Assembly: GCA_958439195.1 (NCBI GenBank)
Contig: OY288155.1
Location: forward strand, 1 to 64,000
Direction: 5' to 3'
Source: an uncultured Paracoccaceae bacterium
GTDB lineage: Bacteria > Pseudomonadota > Alphaproteobacteria > Rhodobacterales > Rhodobacteraceae
Length of the DNA stretch: 64,000 nucleotides
This document shows positions 42,297 to 51,310 of this stretch, in pieces. How positions within the stretch are numbered: the stretch's first letter is position 1; every line of letters begins with the position of its first letter. Both the position numbers and the translations under genes were made by a program. The notes beneath the pieces are model-generated. The model worked only from the letters and a program-made list of their open reading frames with translations. It searched no databases and was not told the DNA's origin.

Positions 42297-44795
42297 ATGA
42301 AGACCCATGTCAAAGCCCTTGTTGTCGGTGGTGGTGCCGTCGGCAACGGGATTGCCTACCATCTGGCCAAAGCGGGCTGGGATACGATGCTGGTGGAACG
42401 TGATGAGCTGACCGCGGGGTCAACGTGGCACGCGGCGGGGCTGCTGCCGTTGTTCAACATGAGCTATGCCACCACCCACATCCACAAATATAGCGTGGAT
42501 TTCTACAAGGGGCTGGAGGCGGAGACAGGGTTGAACCCCGGCTTCTATGTTGTGGGCAACCTGCGGATGGCACAACGGCAAGAGCGGATGGATGAATACA
42601 TGCTGTATTCGTCGGTGGCCGAGACGGCGGGCGTCTATCACGAGTTTCTGTCACCGAAAGAGATGAAGGATCGTTGGCCGCTGTTGCGCACCGATGATCT
42701 GGTCGGCGCACTGTATCATCCGCAGGACGGATACATTAACCCCGCCGATGTGACGCAGGCCATGGCCAAGGGCGCGCGGCAGTTGGGCGCGACGATCGAG
42801 CGGAAGATTCAGGTCAACGGTTATCGCTGGACCGGATCGGAGTGGATCGTGTCCTGTTCGCGGATGGTGGAAACCGGGGGGAACCTTGTCGCGTCGGACG
42901 ACACGTTCGAGATCACGGCAGAGCATGTGGTTACCGCCACGGGCAACCATGCGCAGCGCACGGCGCGGCTGTTGGGGATCAAGATCCCGGCAATCCCGGT
43001 GGAACATCAGTATATTGTGACGGAACCCGATCCGGCGCTGGTGGAATGGCGCAAGACCAACCCGCAGCACCCTGTTCTGCGCGATGCCGATGCGAAATGG
43101 TATGTGCGCGAGGAACGGGGCGGCTGGATCCTTGGCCCGTATGAGCGCAATGCCCCGGCGCGGTTCCTGTATGACGTGCCGCAGTCGTTCCGGGCGGACC
43201 TGTTCCCGCTGGATCTGGAACGGATCGAGGCGGAATACATGTCGATGATCCATCGCCTGCCATCGTCGGAAACCGTAGGCCTGAAGGACGATTACAACGG
43301 CCCGATCTGCTATACCCCCGATGGCAACCCGCTGGTCGGCCCCGTGCCGGGCCTGCGCAATATGTGGATTGCGGAAGGGTTCAGCTTTGGCATCACGGCG
43401 GCGGGTGGGACGGGGTATTATCTGGCCCAAATGATGACGCAAGGCGAGGCCGAGATCGACATGGCGTCGCTGGACCCGCGCCGTTACGGCAACTGGATGA
43501 CCACCGAATATGCAGCGCGCAAGAATGAAGAATGCTATGAGCATGTCTTTATCCTGCATCACCCGGATGAAGAGCGTGAAGCCTGCCGCCCGCTGCGCAC
43601 CGCCCCAGTGTATGACAAGCAAAAGGCGCTGGGTGCGCAGTTCGGGCAGGTGAATGGCTGGGAACGGCCGATCTATTTTGGCCCCAAGGACGCGCCTGCG
43701 GATTTCGACCATAACAGCCGCAGCTTCCGCCGTGGCGCGTGGTGGCAATATGCGGTGGAGGAGGCAAAGGCCATCCGCGAAACCGCCGGTTTGATCGACG
43801 CCACCGCATTCACCAAGCATCTGGTGCGCGGGCCGGGGGCGACGGCGTTCCTGGACTGGTTCACCTGCAACGCGCTGCCCAAGGTGGGGCGGATCAACCT
43901 GACCTATGCGCTGACGCCGACGGGGACGACCCGCACGGAATATACCATCGTGCGCAATGGCGAGAATGACTATTACCTCGTCTCGGCGGGCGCTTGGACG
44001 GCCTATGATGCCGATTACCTGCGCAAATGCGCCGAGGATTTCATGGTGAATGGCGGGGGTTACATCGACATCCACGATGTCACCACGCAATGGGGCGTCT
44101 TTGCCATTGCCGGGCCGAACAGCCGCAAGATCCTTGCCGAACTGATCCGGGATGCGGACCCGGAAACCGCGCTGTCGAACAAGCGGTTCCCTTGGCTTTC
44201 GGCGCGTAAGATTGAATTGGGCATGTGCCCAGTGAATGCGATCCGCGTGGCCTATACCGGCGAGTTGGGTTGGGAACTGCACCACCCGATCGAGATGCAG
44301 CGTTACCTGTTCGACCAACTGCTGGCAGCGGGCGAAAAGCACGGGATGAAGCTGGTGGGTGCGCGGGCGCAGAACTGGCTGCGGCAGGAAAAATCCTATC
44401 GCGCCTTTGGCAACGAGTTGGGCCGCGACGCGACCCCGCTGGAAGCTGGGCTGGATCGCTTTGTCGATCTGTCAAAGGAGTTTCAGGGCAAGCAGGCGAT
44501 GCTGGATACCGGCATCCGGTCGATGTGCGTGACCGTGCTGATCGACGGGCCGGATGACACCGATCCCTGGGGCAAAGAGGCGCTGTTGCTGGATGGCGAA
44601 AAGATTGGTCGTCTGACATCGGGCGGCTATTCGGTGGCCTTTGGCAAGCAGATCGGAATGGGTTATGTGCGCACCGATCTGGCGACTGTGGGCACCAAGC
44701 TGAAGGTGCGGATGAACCGGGAATTGTGGGATGTGACTGTGGTCGAAGACAGCCCGTTCGACCCCAAGAATGCCCGTATCCGCATCGACGGCTGA
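42297..44795 (+). CDS. FAD-dependent dehydrogenase with C-terminal GcvT domains (dimethylglycine/sarcosine dehydrogenase type)
   Basis: An 832-residue two-part enzyme. Residues about 1-420 form a DAO-type FAD domain: VVGGGAVGNGIAYHL binds FAD and GSTWHAAGLL holds H45, the covalent FAD histidine in mitochondrial dimethylglycine dehydrogenase. Residues about 440-832 are GcvT folate-binding domains (AIRETAGLIDATAFTKHLVRG, TGELGWELHHP, GRDATPLEAGLDRF). It would demethylate an N-methylated glycine-like compound and load the C1 unit on tetrahydrofolate. The exact substrate cannot be fixed; dimethylglycine, sarcosine or another N-methyl amine are possible. A terminator follows. Confidence 0.88.
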   Translation: MKTHVKALVVGGGAVGNGIAYHLAKAGWDTMLVERDELTAGSTWHAAGLLPLFNMSYATTHIHKYSVDFYKGLEAETGLNPGFYVVGNLRMAQRQERMDEYMLYSSVAETAGVYHEFLSPKEMKDRWPLLRTDDLVGALYHPQDGYINPADVTQAMAKGARQLGATIERKIQVNGYRWTGSEWIVSCSRMVETGGNLVASDDTFEITAEHVVTATGNHAQRTARLLGIKIPAIPVEHQYIVTEPDPALVEWRKTNPQHPVLRDADAKWYVREERGGWILGPYERNAPARFLYDVPQSFRADLFPLDLERIEAEYMSMIHRLPSSETVGLKDDYNGPICYTPDGNPLVGPVPGLRNMWIAEGFSFGITAAGGTGYYLAQMMTQGEAEIDMASLDPRRYGNWMTTEYAARKNEECYEHVFILHHPDEEREACRPLRTAPVYDKQKALGAQFGQVNGWERPIYFGPKDAPADFDHNSRSFRRGAWWQYAVEEAKAIRETAGLIDATAFTKHLVRGPGATAFLDWFTCNALPKVGRINLTYALTPTGTTRTEYTIVRNGENDYYLVSAGAWTAYDADYLRKCAEDFMVNGGGYIDIHDVTTQWGVFAIAGPNSRKILAELIRDADPETALSNKRFPWLSARKIELGMCPVNAIRVAYTGELGWELHHPIEMQRYLFDQLLAAGEKHGMKLVGARAQNWLRQEKSYRAFGNELGRDATPLEAGLDRFVDLSKEFQGKQAMLDTGIRSMCVTVLIDGPDDTDPWGKEALLLDGEKIGRLTSGGYSVAFGKQIGMGYVRTDLATVGTKLKVRMNRELWDVTVVEDSPFDPKNARIRIDG

Positions 44796-44811
44796 GGTTT
44801 GGGATGTTGGG

Positions 44812-44847
44812 AAAGGCACCGGGCGCAGGTCCGGTGCCTTTTGCTTT
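44812..44847. terminator. Bidirectional intrinsic terminator
   Basis: AAAGGCACCGG (44812-44822) and CCGGTGCCTTT (44831-44841) form a perfect 11-base stem with an eight-base loop, followed on the plus strand by TTGCTTT. It lies between two convergent genes and overlaps the stop codon of the GH25 gene. Confidence 0.88.
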
Positions 44848-45664
44848 AGGGGTGGCGGTTGGACGCCAGCCACGCCGCCCATTCCGACGCGCTGCCATCG
44901 AAGACGTTGATATCCACCTCGCCCGCGATGCCGGGGATCAGGCCGGTGCTGGTGTATTGCCAAAAGGTCCAGTGACGCCCGCCATAAACCTCATCCGGGT
45001 GGGCGGCGACGGCGCGCAGCCAGAAGGGATAGTTCCCGACGCGCCACATCTGGTTTTCCTGATAGAAATCGACGGTAGAGTAGATGATCGGGCGCTGCCC
45101 GTAATGCCGTTCGACGATGTCGAGAAAGATCTTCGCCTCGGCCCGCAGCACATCCGGCGCGCGGCGGATGGTGCAGGTGGGGGAAAACGGCGTCCATTCC
45201 ATGTCCAGCACGGGCGGCAGGGCGCCGGGGCTGCGCGGCACATTGCGGATGAAGAAGGCGGCCTGTTCGGCGGCGGGGCGGCAGTGATAGAAGAAGTGAT
45301 AGGCCCCACGCGGCACCCCGGCCCGCGCCGCGCCATGCCAGTTTTCACGGAACATCGGATCGACCAGATCGCCGCCTTCGGTGGCCTTGATGAAGGCAAA
45401 GTTCACGCCATTGGCGCGGGCCTGTTGCCAGTCGATGGATGTCTGGAAACGGGCCACGTCGATGCCGTGGACCTGATGATCCAGCGGGCTGCGGCGGCCA
45501 AAGCTGGCGGGATCGGCATCGCTGAAATTCGGGGGGACGACGCGGAACTGCGCCGGGTTGGCGACCACGCCTGCGGTTGTGGACAGGGTTGGGCCGGGCG
45601 TTGGCGCGCCACCACAGGCGGCAAGGGTCAGGGCAATGGTGGCGATCAGGGCGCGTATCATCAT
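44846..45664 (-). CDS. Glycoside hydrolase family 25 (lysozyme) lipoprotein
   Basis: A 272-residue secreted lysozyme-like muramidase. The N-terminus MMIRALIATIALTLAACGG is a lipoprotein signal with lipobox Cys at about 18, so it is anchored in a membrane. HGIDVARFQTSIDW near 66-79 carries the first catalytic Asp, and PVLDMEWTPF near 154-163 the GH25 DxE motif. TFWQYTSTGLIPGIAGEVDIN near 233-253 completes the fold. Start at 45664 or 45661 (tandem ATGs). Confidence 0.9.
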   Translation of the reverse strand: MMIRALIATIALTLAACGGAPTPGPTLSTTAGVVANPAQFRVVPPNFSDADPASFGRRSPLDHQVHGIDVARFQTSIDWQQARANGVNFAFIKATEGGDLVDPMFRENWHGAARAGVPRGAYHFFYHCRPAAEQAAFFIRNVPRSPGALPPVLDMEWTPFSPTCTIRRAPDVLRAEAKIFLDIVERHYGQRPIIYSTVDFYQENQMWRVGNYPFWLRAVAAHPDEVYGGRHWTFWQYTSTGLIPGIAGEVDINVFDGSASEWAAWLASNRHP

Positions 45665-45733
45665 GGCTTGGATGCTGAACGATCTGCGGGCCGCTGTCAC
45701 GCCTCTTTCCCCAAAGGGGCGGTTGTTGGCCTG

Positions 45734-46807
45734 TCAGCCAAAACGCGCAGGATCAAGTGCTGCGACAAGGCCAGAAGAAAGCCCCGTGGCGCGCCCAGCG
45801 ATCAGATCGGCAGCAAGCTGGCTGGCGGCAGGGCAGGTCTGGAAGCCATAGCCGCCTTGACCGGCCAGCCAGAAGAAATCGGTCACGCGCGGGTCACGCC
45901 CGATAACCAGCACCCGGTCGGGCGAGAAGGTGCGCAGCCCTGCCCAGTTGGAAATGAGGCGGGTCACGGGTTCTGTCACCATTTCCTCATACCGCGCCAA
46001 GCCTTCGGCCAGGACCATGTCATCGGCCCAGGCATCGTGGGGGGATTGGGGGTCTTCCTCGGCGGGCGACACGATCAGGGCGCCGGCATCGGGCTTGGCA
46101 TACCACGCTTCGCCCGCGCCAAAGAGCATGGGCCAGCGGCTTATGTCATGCCCGCCGGGGGCAGGGATACGCGCCATCGAGCGGCGGTTTGGGGTAAAGC
46201 CCAAGCGGCGGATACCGGCCAGGCGGGCGATTTCATCGACCCACGCCCCGGCGGCATTGATCAGGATTCTTCCAGTGAACTCGCCTGCCGGGGTGGAGAC
46301 GGTCCAGCCTTCGCCGCCACGGGCGATTGTGGTGGCGCGGGCGCCGGTGATGATCTGTGCGCCGCGTGACTTTGCCTCACGCGCGAAGCCTTGCAGCAAA
46401 AGATCGGTGTCGATGTCCCAGGCGTGGTCGGCATAGGCGGCCATAGCGACGGTGTCAGGGTTCAAGATCGGCACGATGGCGCGGGCCTCATTCACTGAGC
46501 AGCGGTTCATCTGCATGTCGCGCACTTCGGCCGAAAAAAGATCGGTCTGATCGGCCTTTGCCACGATCATCAAGCCGCGCGGAGACAGAACGTTTTCAGC
46601 CGCACGGAAATGGTCTTCGGATGCCAGCGACAGTTCCACCACCGCAGGCGCGCCGTATCGCGGTTCATAAAGCGCGGCAGAGCGGCCAGAGGCGTGGTGG
46701 GCGAGGGCGGGTTCCGCCTCTAGCAGCGTGACGGAGCCAAGTTCTGACAGGCGGGCTGCGGCGGATACCCCGGCGATGCCGCCGCCGATGATCAGGAAAT
46801 CGGTCAT
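45734..46807 (-). CDS. FAD-dependent oxidoreductase, DAO family (D-amino-acid dehydrogenase/glycine oxidase type)
   Basis: A 357-residue flavoprotein. DFLIIGGGIAGVSAAARLSELG (residues 3-24) binds the ADP part of FAD, HHASGRSAALYEPRYG follows, and GYGFQTCPAASQLAADLI near 318-335 is the C-terminal flavin site. Likely oxidises a secondary or D-amino acid. It is coupled to an aldo/keto reductase gene by a four-base overlap. Substrate unknown. Confidence 0.82.
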   Translation of the reverse strand: MTDFLIIGGGIAGVSAAARLSELGSVTLLEAEPALAHHASGRSAALYEPRYGAPAVVELSLASEDHFRAAENVLSPRGLMIVAKADQTDLFSAEVRDMQMNRCSVNEARAIVPILNPDTVAMAAYADHAWDIDTDLLLQGFAREAKSRGAQIITGARATTIARGGEGWTVSTPAGEFTGRILINAAGAWVDEIARLAGIRRLGFTPNRRSMARIPAPGGHDISRWPMLFGAGEAWYAKPDAGALIVSPAEEDPQSPHDAWADDMVLAEGLARYEEMVTEPVTRLISNWAGLRTFSPDRVLVIGRDPRVTDFFWLAGQGGYGFQTCPAASQLAADLIAGRATGLSSGLVAALDPARFG

Positions 46808-47712
46808 TCTTCTTCCAGTCTGTCAGTTGCCGGGGGGGGCGCAGGGTAAAGCGCCGACAGGCGCGCGCGCAGATCGGCGGTCAAAGGTGTGGTCAGTGCG
46901 GCAAGCGACGGCGCAAGCTGCGCCGTGTTGCGGGCTGAAATCAGCGGGATGACGGGCGTGATGGGGCAGGACATCACCCATGCGACGGCCAGCGTTGCGG
47001 GGTGGGTGCCTGCCTTGGCGGCCAATGCGGCAAGGCCAGCCGCGGCCTTGTGCATCGCCTCGGGCGCGTAACGGGCGGCATAGCGGCTGTCCTCGGACAG
47101 GCGGCCTGCACCACCCGCGGCGTATTTCCCGGTGAGCAACCCGCCGCCAAGGGGGGAATAGGCGTGGACGGCAATACCCTGATCGGCGCACATCGGCAGA
47201 AGTTCCACCTCGGCCTGCCGTTTCACAAGGTTGTACATCGGCTGGATCACGTCGATCCGGCTGCCGAAACGCGCAGCGACGGCCTGCGCTTTCATCACCT
47301 GCCACGCGGCAAAGTTCGACAGGCCGATCCGCGTGATGTAGCCCGCCAATTTCCATTCCACCAAGAGACCAATGGTTTCTTCAAGCGAGGTGACCGGATC
47401 AAACCGATGCAGGTAAAGCAGGTCCACCGCATCACGCCCCAGCCGTTTCCGGCTTTCGTCAAATTGCGCGGTCAGGTTGGCACGACCGGCGCCGCCCGTG
47501 TAGCCAATCTTGGTTGCAATGGTGACATTCGGATCGTCCAGTGCGAATTCGCCGACAATGCGTTCCGACTGCCCATCCGTATAGATGTTTGCGGTGTCGA
47601 AATGCGTGATCCCGGCCGAGCGGGCTGCATCATACATCGCGCGGGCGGCCTGTGCATCGGCGCGGCCGCCGAATTGCATGCAACCAAAGGCAAGGGGGGA
47701 TGATCTGTTCAT
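46804..47712 (-). CDS. Aldo/keto reductase
   Basis: A 302-residue TIM-barrel NADPH-dependent reductase. The catalytic tetrad is visible: ITHFDTANIYTDGQSE (Asp 38 and Tyr 43 region), TIATKIGYTG (Lys) and DLLYLHRFDPVTS (His). NMRSS-like GLSNFAAWQV and AYSPLGGGLLTGKY lie in the cofactor half. The ATG at 47712 is chosen because the upstream open frame is unlike the family. Substrate unknown. Confidence 0.88.
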   Translation of the reverse strand: MNRSSPLAFGCMQFGGRADAQAARAMYDAARSAGITHFDTANIYTDGQSERIVGEFALDDPNVTIATKIGYTGGAGRANLTAQFDESRKRLGRDAVDLLYLHRFDPVTSLEETIGLLVEWKLAGYITRIGLSNFAAWQVMKAQAVAARFGSRIDVIQPMYNLVKRQAEVELLPMCADQGIAVHAYSPLGGGLLTGKYAAGGAGRLSEDSRYAARYAPEAMHKAAAGLAALAAKAGTHPATLAVAWVMSCPITPVIPLISARNTAQLAPSLAALTTPLTADLRARLSALYPAPPPATDRLEEE

Positions 47713-47782
47713 GGCGGCGAACCTGCCATGCTGCGCGGCAGTTGAAAAGGGCGGGGGCCGCCGCTTTCGCAGCAACCCCCGA

Positions 47783-47812
47783 CAGGAAGGAGGGGGGACT
47801 TCAACCTTCCTG
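47783..47812 (-). terminator. Hairpin at the end of the sqr gene
   Basis: CAGGAAGG (47783-47790) and CCTTCCTG (47805-47812) form a perfect eight-base stem that takes in the last codons and stop of sqr. There is no clear T-run, so termination is only a possibility. Confidence 0.4.
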
Positions 47813-49087
47813 TGTCTCTTTCAGCTTGTCGATGCCAAGGGTCTTGAGCGCCAGGGTTTCGTAGAAGGGTTCCGACACGCCTTTGCGCAGCTTGCGCAGG
47901 AAGTATTTCTCGAACCCGATCTTGGCCATGTGGACCCACTTGCCACTGGAGGACCAATTCACGTTGCGTGGTGGTATTTGCGGCTGCGCCACAAAGGCGA
48001 TGCCCCCATCCCCGAAATCGGCAAGGCAGACGGCGTTCCATGTGCCGATCCGATCCGGTTCCTTGCCACGCAGAAGGTTGCCGATGTTGTGGGCGGTGGC
48101 AGTGACCATGGATTCGATCATGAAGCCGGTTTTCGGCACGCCCACCGGCACCGGGGTTGGCCCCATCGGCGGGATGGCCACGCAGACACCGACGGCAAAG
48201 ATGTTGGGATATTTCGGGTTCTGCTGGTGCTTGTCCACAATGGTAAAGCCGCGCGGGTTTGACAGGCCGTCGATCCCCGCCACCGGTTTGATGCCGCGAA
48301 AGGCGGGCAGCATCATGGAAAAGGCGAAGGGCAGTTCCCTTTCGCCCTTGGACGTGCCGTCATCGGCGATTTCCTCAACCGTCATCTTTCCGGCTTCGAC
48401 CTTTTTCACGCGTGTAGAGGTCATCCATTTGATGTGTTTTGCGCGCATCTCGGATTCCAGCAGCCCCTTTGTGTCGCCCACACCATCAAGGCCCAGATGG
48501 CCGATATAGGGTTCGGGCGTGACAAAGGTCATTGGCACACGGTCGCGCACCTTTGCGCGGCGCAGGGCGGTTTCCAGGATGAAAAGGAATTCGTAGGCGG
48601 GGCCAAAGCAGCTTGCCCCCTGTGCCGCGCCGATGATGACAGGTCCGGGGTTTTTGACCAGTTCGTCAAACACCTTCTTCGCTTCCAGCGCGTGGTCGAT
48701 ATGGCAGACCGATTGGGTATGGCCACCATGCGGGCCAAAGCCTTCGATTTCGTCGAATGCCAGTTCCGGGCCTGTGGCGATGACCAGATAATCATAGGAA
48801 ACGGATTGGCCGTTCACCAGTGCAATCCGATTTTCATCCGGGTGCAGCCGTTCGGCGGCAACGGGGATGAAGTCGATCTTCTTTTTCGCCATTGTGGGTG
48901 CCAGATCGACCGTGATCTCCTCTCGTTCGCGCCAGCCGACGGCAACCCAAGGGTTGGACGGGACAAAATGGTAAAGCGGATCCTTGGTCACCACGGTGAC
49001 CTTGTCTTCTGCGCGAAGCTGGTCTTTCAGTTCATAGGCCATGATGGCCCCGCCAAGGCCGGCCCCCAATACCACCACATGCGCCAT
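47801..49087 (-). CDS. sqr: Sulfide:quinone oxidoreductase
   Basis: A 428-residue flavoprotein at the periplasmic or cytoplasmic face of the inner membrane that oxidises sulfide and reduces quinone. VVVLGAGLGGAIMAYEL binds FAD; HFVPSNPWVAVGWRERE near 40-56 is family-specific. The three redox cysteines match those of R. capsulatus SQR (127, 159, 353): here C128 (QSVCHID), C160 (GASCFGP) and C354 (NAVCLADFGDGG). PVPVGVPKTGFMIESM near 312-327 lines the quinone side. A C-terminal amphipathic region follows. An FNR-like box is 60 bases upstream. Confidence 0.9.
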   Translation of the reverse strand: MAHVVVLGAGLGGAIMAYELKDQLRAEDKVTVVTKDPLYHFVPSNPWVAVGWREREEITVDLAPTMAKKKIDFIPVAAERLHPDENRIALVNGQSVSYDYLVIATGPELAFDEIEGFGPHGGHTQSVCHIDHALEAKKVFDELVKNPGPVIIGAAQGASCFGPAYEFLFILETALRRAKVRDRVPMTFVTPEPYIGHLGLDGVGDTKGLLESEMRAKHIKWMTSTRVKKVEAGKMTVEEIADDGTSKGERELPFAFSMMLPAFRGIKPVAGIDGLSNPRGFTIVDKHQQNPKYPNIFAVGVCVAIPPMGPTPVPVGVPKTGFMIESMVTATAHNIGNLLRGKEPDRIGTWNAVCLADFGDGGIAFVAQPQIPPRNVNWSSSGKWVHMAKIGFEKYFLRKLRKGVSEPFYETLALKTLGIDKLKETQEG

Positions 49088-49146
49088 GTGAAACCTCGCC
49101 TGAAAAGATGTATCAGGCGATTATACATTCAAAAAGCATTATGTAT

Positions 49147-49160
49147 TTGATCCAGATCAT
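49147..49160 (-). promoter_or_regulatory. FNR/FnrL-type box upstream of sqr
   Basis: TTGATCCAGATCAT, nine of ten defined positions of TTGAT-N4-ATCAA. It ends 59 bases before the sqr ATG, a position suited to activation under low oxygen. The A/T-rich inverted pair ATACAT (49123-49128)/ATGTAT (49141-49146) lies between it and the gene. Confidence 0.55.
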
Positions 49161-49180
49161 GCGCGGTCTGCGACAGCATC

Positions 49181-49210
49181 AATAAAAAAGACCCGCCGAA
49201 GCGGGTCTTT
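49181..49210 (-). terminator. Strong intrinsic terminator of the BMP transporter operon
   Basis: On the minus strand AAAGACCCGC, a TTCG tetraloop and GCGGGTCTTT form a perfect ten-base stem, followed by TTTATT. It begins 22 bases after the stop of the BMP gene. Confidence 0.93.
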
Positions 49211-49231
49211 CCTTGTCATGCGCGCGCCGGA

Positions 49232-50329
49232 TCAGGACGGAATGTCGCCGGTGATGCCTTCGACGTAGAACATCATGCCCAAAAGGTCGCCATCCGGTGC
49301 GGTGGCGCCTTCGGCCAGCCACGCGGTTCCGTCCTGCTTGTTGATCGGGCCGGTGAAGGGGTGATACGTGCCCGCCGCGATGGCATCGCGCATTGCTTCG
49401 GCTTCGGCCTTCACGTCAGCGGGAACGGCGTCGGTGATTTCACCAATTTCCACCTCGCCACCGGAAATCCCTTCCCAGGCATCGGCCTGCGCGTAGGTGC
49501 CGTCCAGCAATGCCCCGACACGCTTGATGTAATAGGGTGCCCAATTGTCGATGATCGACGAAACACGCGGGCTGGGCTTGTAATCGGCCATGTCCGAGGC
49601 TTGGCCAAAGCCGATCACGGCACCGTTGGTCTTGGCCGCTTCGGCCAATGGCGCGGTCGAATCGGTGTGCGATGCGATGACATCCACGCCCTGATCAATC
49701 AGCGCCTTGGCGGAGTCGGCCTCTTTTGCCGGGTCGAACCAGGTAAAGGCCCAGACGATGGACAGTTCCACATCCGGGTTCACCTTCTTTGCATGGAGGT
49801 AGTAGCTGTTGATGCCCATGATCACTTCGGGGATCGGGAAAGACGCGATATAGCCGATCTTGTTCGACTTGGTCATCTTGCCCGCGATATGGCCCTGGAT
49901 TGCGCGGCCCTCATAGAAGCGCGCGTTGTAGGTGGATACGTTTGCATGGTCACGCTTGTAGCCGGTGGCGTGTTCAAACTTGATGTCCGGGAATTTGGCC
50001 GCCACGGCATTGGTCGGGTCCATGAAACCGAATGAAGTGGTGAAGATGATGTTGCAGCCCGAAAGTGCCATCTGTGTCAGCACGCGTTCGGCATCTGCGC
50101 CTTCGGGAACGTTTTCCTGCCAGACGATTTCAACCTTGTCGCCGAATTCCTGTTGCACGGCCAGCGCGCCTTCGTGGTGCTGGAATGTCCAGCCGCCATC
50201 GCCGATCGGCCCGACATAGACGAAGCCGACCTTGGCCTTTTCCAAACCCTGCGCGAAAGCGGCCTTGCCGCCCACCATGCTGGCAAAACCCAGTGCCGCC
50301 GTGCCCTTGAGGATCGTTCTTCTTTGCAT
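49232..50329 (-). CDS. BMP-family ABC transporter substrate-binding protein (nucleoside/purine type)
   Basis: A 365-residue periplasmic binding protein of the PnrA/BmpA family. The signal region MQRRTILKGTAALGFASMVG has a twin Arg and may use Tat. KVGFVYVGPIGDGGWTFQHHEG near 29-50 and the RAIQGHIAGKMTKSNKIGYI region near 135-155 are typical. The gene comes last in an ATPase-permease-permease-binding protein set directly downstream of xdhABC, so I infer a purine base or nucleoside as ligand. The ATG at 50329 begins the signal peptide; the frame continues upstream without support. Confidence 0.9.
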   Translation of the reverse strand: MQRRTILKGTAALGFASMVGGKAAFAQGLEKAKVGFVYVGPIGDGGWTFQHHEGALAVQQEFGDKVEIVWQENVPEGADAERVLTQMALSGCNIIFTTSFGFMDPTNAVAAKFPDIKFEHATGYKRDHANVSTYNARFYEGRAIQGHIAGKMTKSNKIGYIASFPIPEVIMGINSYYLHAKKVNPDVELSIVWAFTWFDPAKEADSAKALIDQGVDVIASHTDSTAPLAEAAKTNGAVIGFGQASDMADYKPSPRVSSIIDNWAPYYIKRVGALLDGTYAQADAWEGISGGEVEIGEITDAVPADVKAEAEAMRDAIAAGTYHPFTGPINKQDGTAWLAEGATAPDGDLLGMMFYVEGITGDIPS

Positions 50330-50377
50330 TTCATGCTCCCTGTTGCGGGGGTTTCGGCCCCGGTGTTTCAATCAGCC

Positions 50378-51310
50378 TCAGCGTGAGGCGTGGAAGTTCT
50401 GTCCCAGCGCGGCAGGCGCGTTCAGTGCTGCCTTGCCCTTGCCCGAAGACATGATGACCAGCACGAGGATGGTTATCAGATACGGACTCATCGACAAGTA
50501 TTCGACCGGGATTCGCGCCCCCGCCGCCTGCAGGTTAAGCTGCAACACAGTGATTCCGCCAAAAAGATAGGCACCAAGCAGGATGCGCCAGGGTTTCCAG
50601 CTTGCAAAGACCACAATGGCCAGTGCGATCCAGCCTGCCCCGGCGGTGATGCCGTCGGTCCATTGTGGCACCCGCACAAGGCTTATGTAGGCGCCGCCCA
50701 ATCCCGCTAGTGCGCCGCCGAACAGGATTGCCAGCACCCGTATGCGCACCACTTTGTAGCCAAGCGCATGGGCGGCGTCATGGCTTTCGCCAACCGCGCG
50801 CAGGACCAGGCCCATGCGTGTGTATTTCAAGACGGCCCAGACGGCCCCGCAGGCGATGATCGATACATAGACCATCCAGTCATGGTCAAACAGGATCGGG
50901 CCAAGGAACGGAATTTCCGCCAGCGGGCCAAGCGGGACAGTCCCGGTCAGGGGGGGCTTGATGCCCACATAGCTTTGCCCGATCAGGCTGGACAAACCCA
51001 AGCCGAACAACGTGAGCGCAAGCCCCGTCGCCACCTGATTGGCCAGAAAGACCTGCGTCAGAACTGCAAAGACAAGGCTGAGGCATGCCGCGCCCGCGGC
51101 CCCGCCCAGAAAGCCCAGATAGGGGTTCTGCGTTGCCACGGCCGTGGCAAAACCGCAGATCGCCCCCATGATCATCATCCCTTCGACCCCAAGGTTCAGG
51201 ACACCCGCCTTTTCCACCACCAACTCGCCCAGCGCGGCAAGAATGATCGGGACCGATGCCACCATCAGCGACGCGATCAGGATTGCCGGATTGATGCCAC
51301 CCATATCCAT
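50378..51310 (-). CDS. ABC transporter permease (BPD_transp_2 family), second subunit
   Basis: A 310-residue membrane protein with about eight to nine helices. ALGELVVEKAGVLNLGVEGMM near 26-46 is the conserved motif of nucleoside-type permeases (NupQ/YufQ type), and LRAVGESHDAAHALGYKV near 174-191 is the ATPase-contacting EAA-like loop. The ATG at 51310 overlaps the previous stop by one base (TGATG); a GTG one codon upstream is possible. Confidence 0.9.
   Translation of the reverse strand: MDMGGINPAILIASLMVASVPIILAALGELVVEKAGVLNLGVEGMMIMGAICGFATAVATQNPYLGFLGGAAGAACLSLVFAVLTQVFLANQVATGLALTLFGLGLSSLIGQSYVGIKPPLTGTVPLGPLAEIPFLGPILFDHDWMVYVSIIACGAVWAVLKYTRMGLVLRAVGESHDAAHALGYKVVRIRVLAILFGGALAGLGGAYISLVRVPQWTDGITAGAGWIALAIVVFASWKPWRILLGAYLFGGITVLQLNLQAAGARIPVEYLSMSPYLITILVLVIMSSGKGKAALNAPAALGQNFHASR

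Noticed and set aside
42651..44342. A 563-codon minus-strand frame opposite the FAD/GcvT dehydrogenase.
   Set aside because: Antisense shadow of a long G/C-rich gene; no signal, domain or ribosome binding site.
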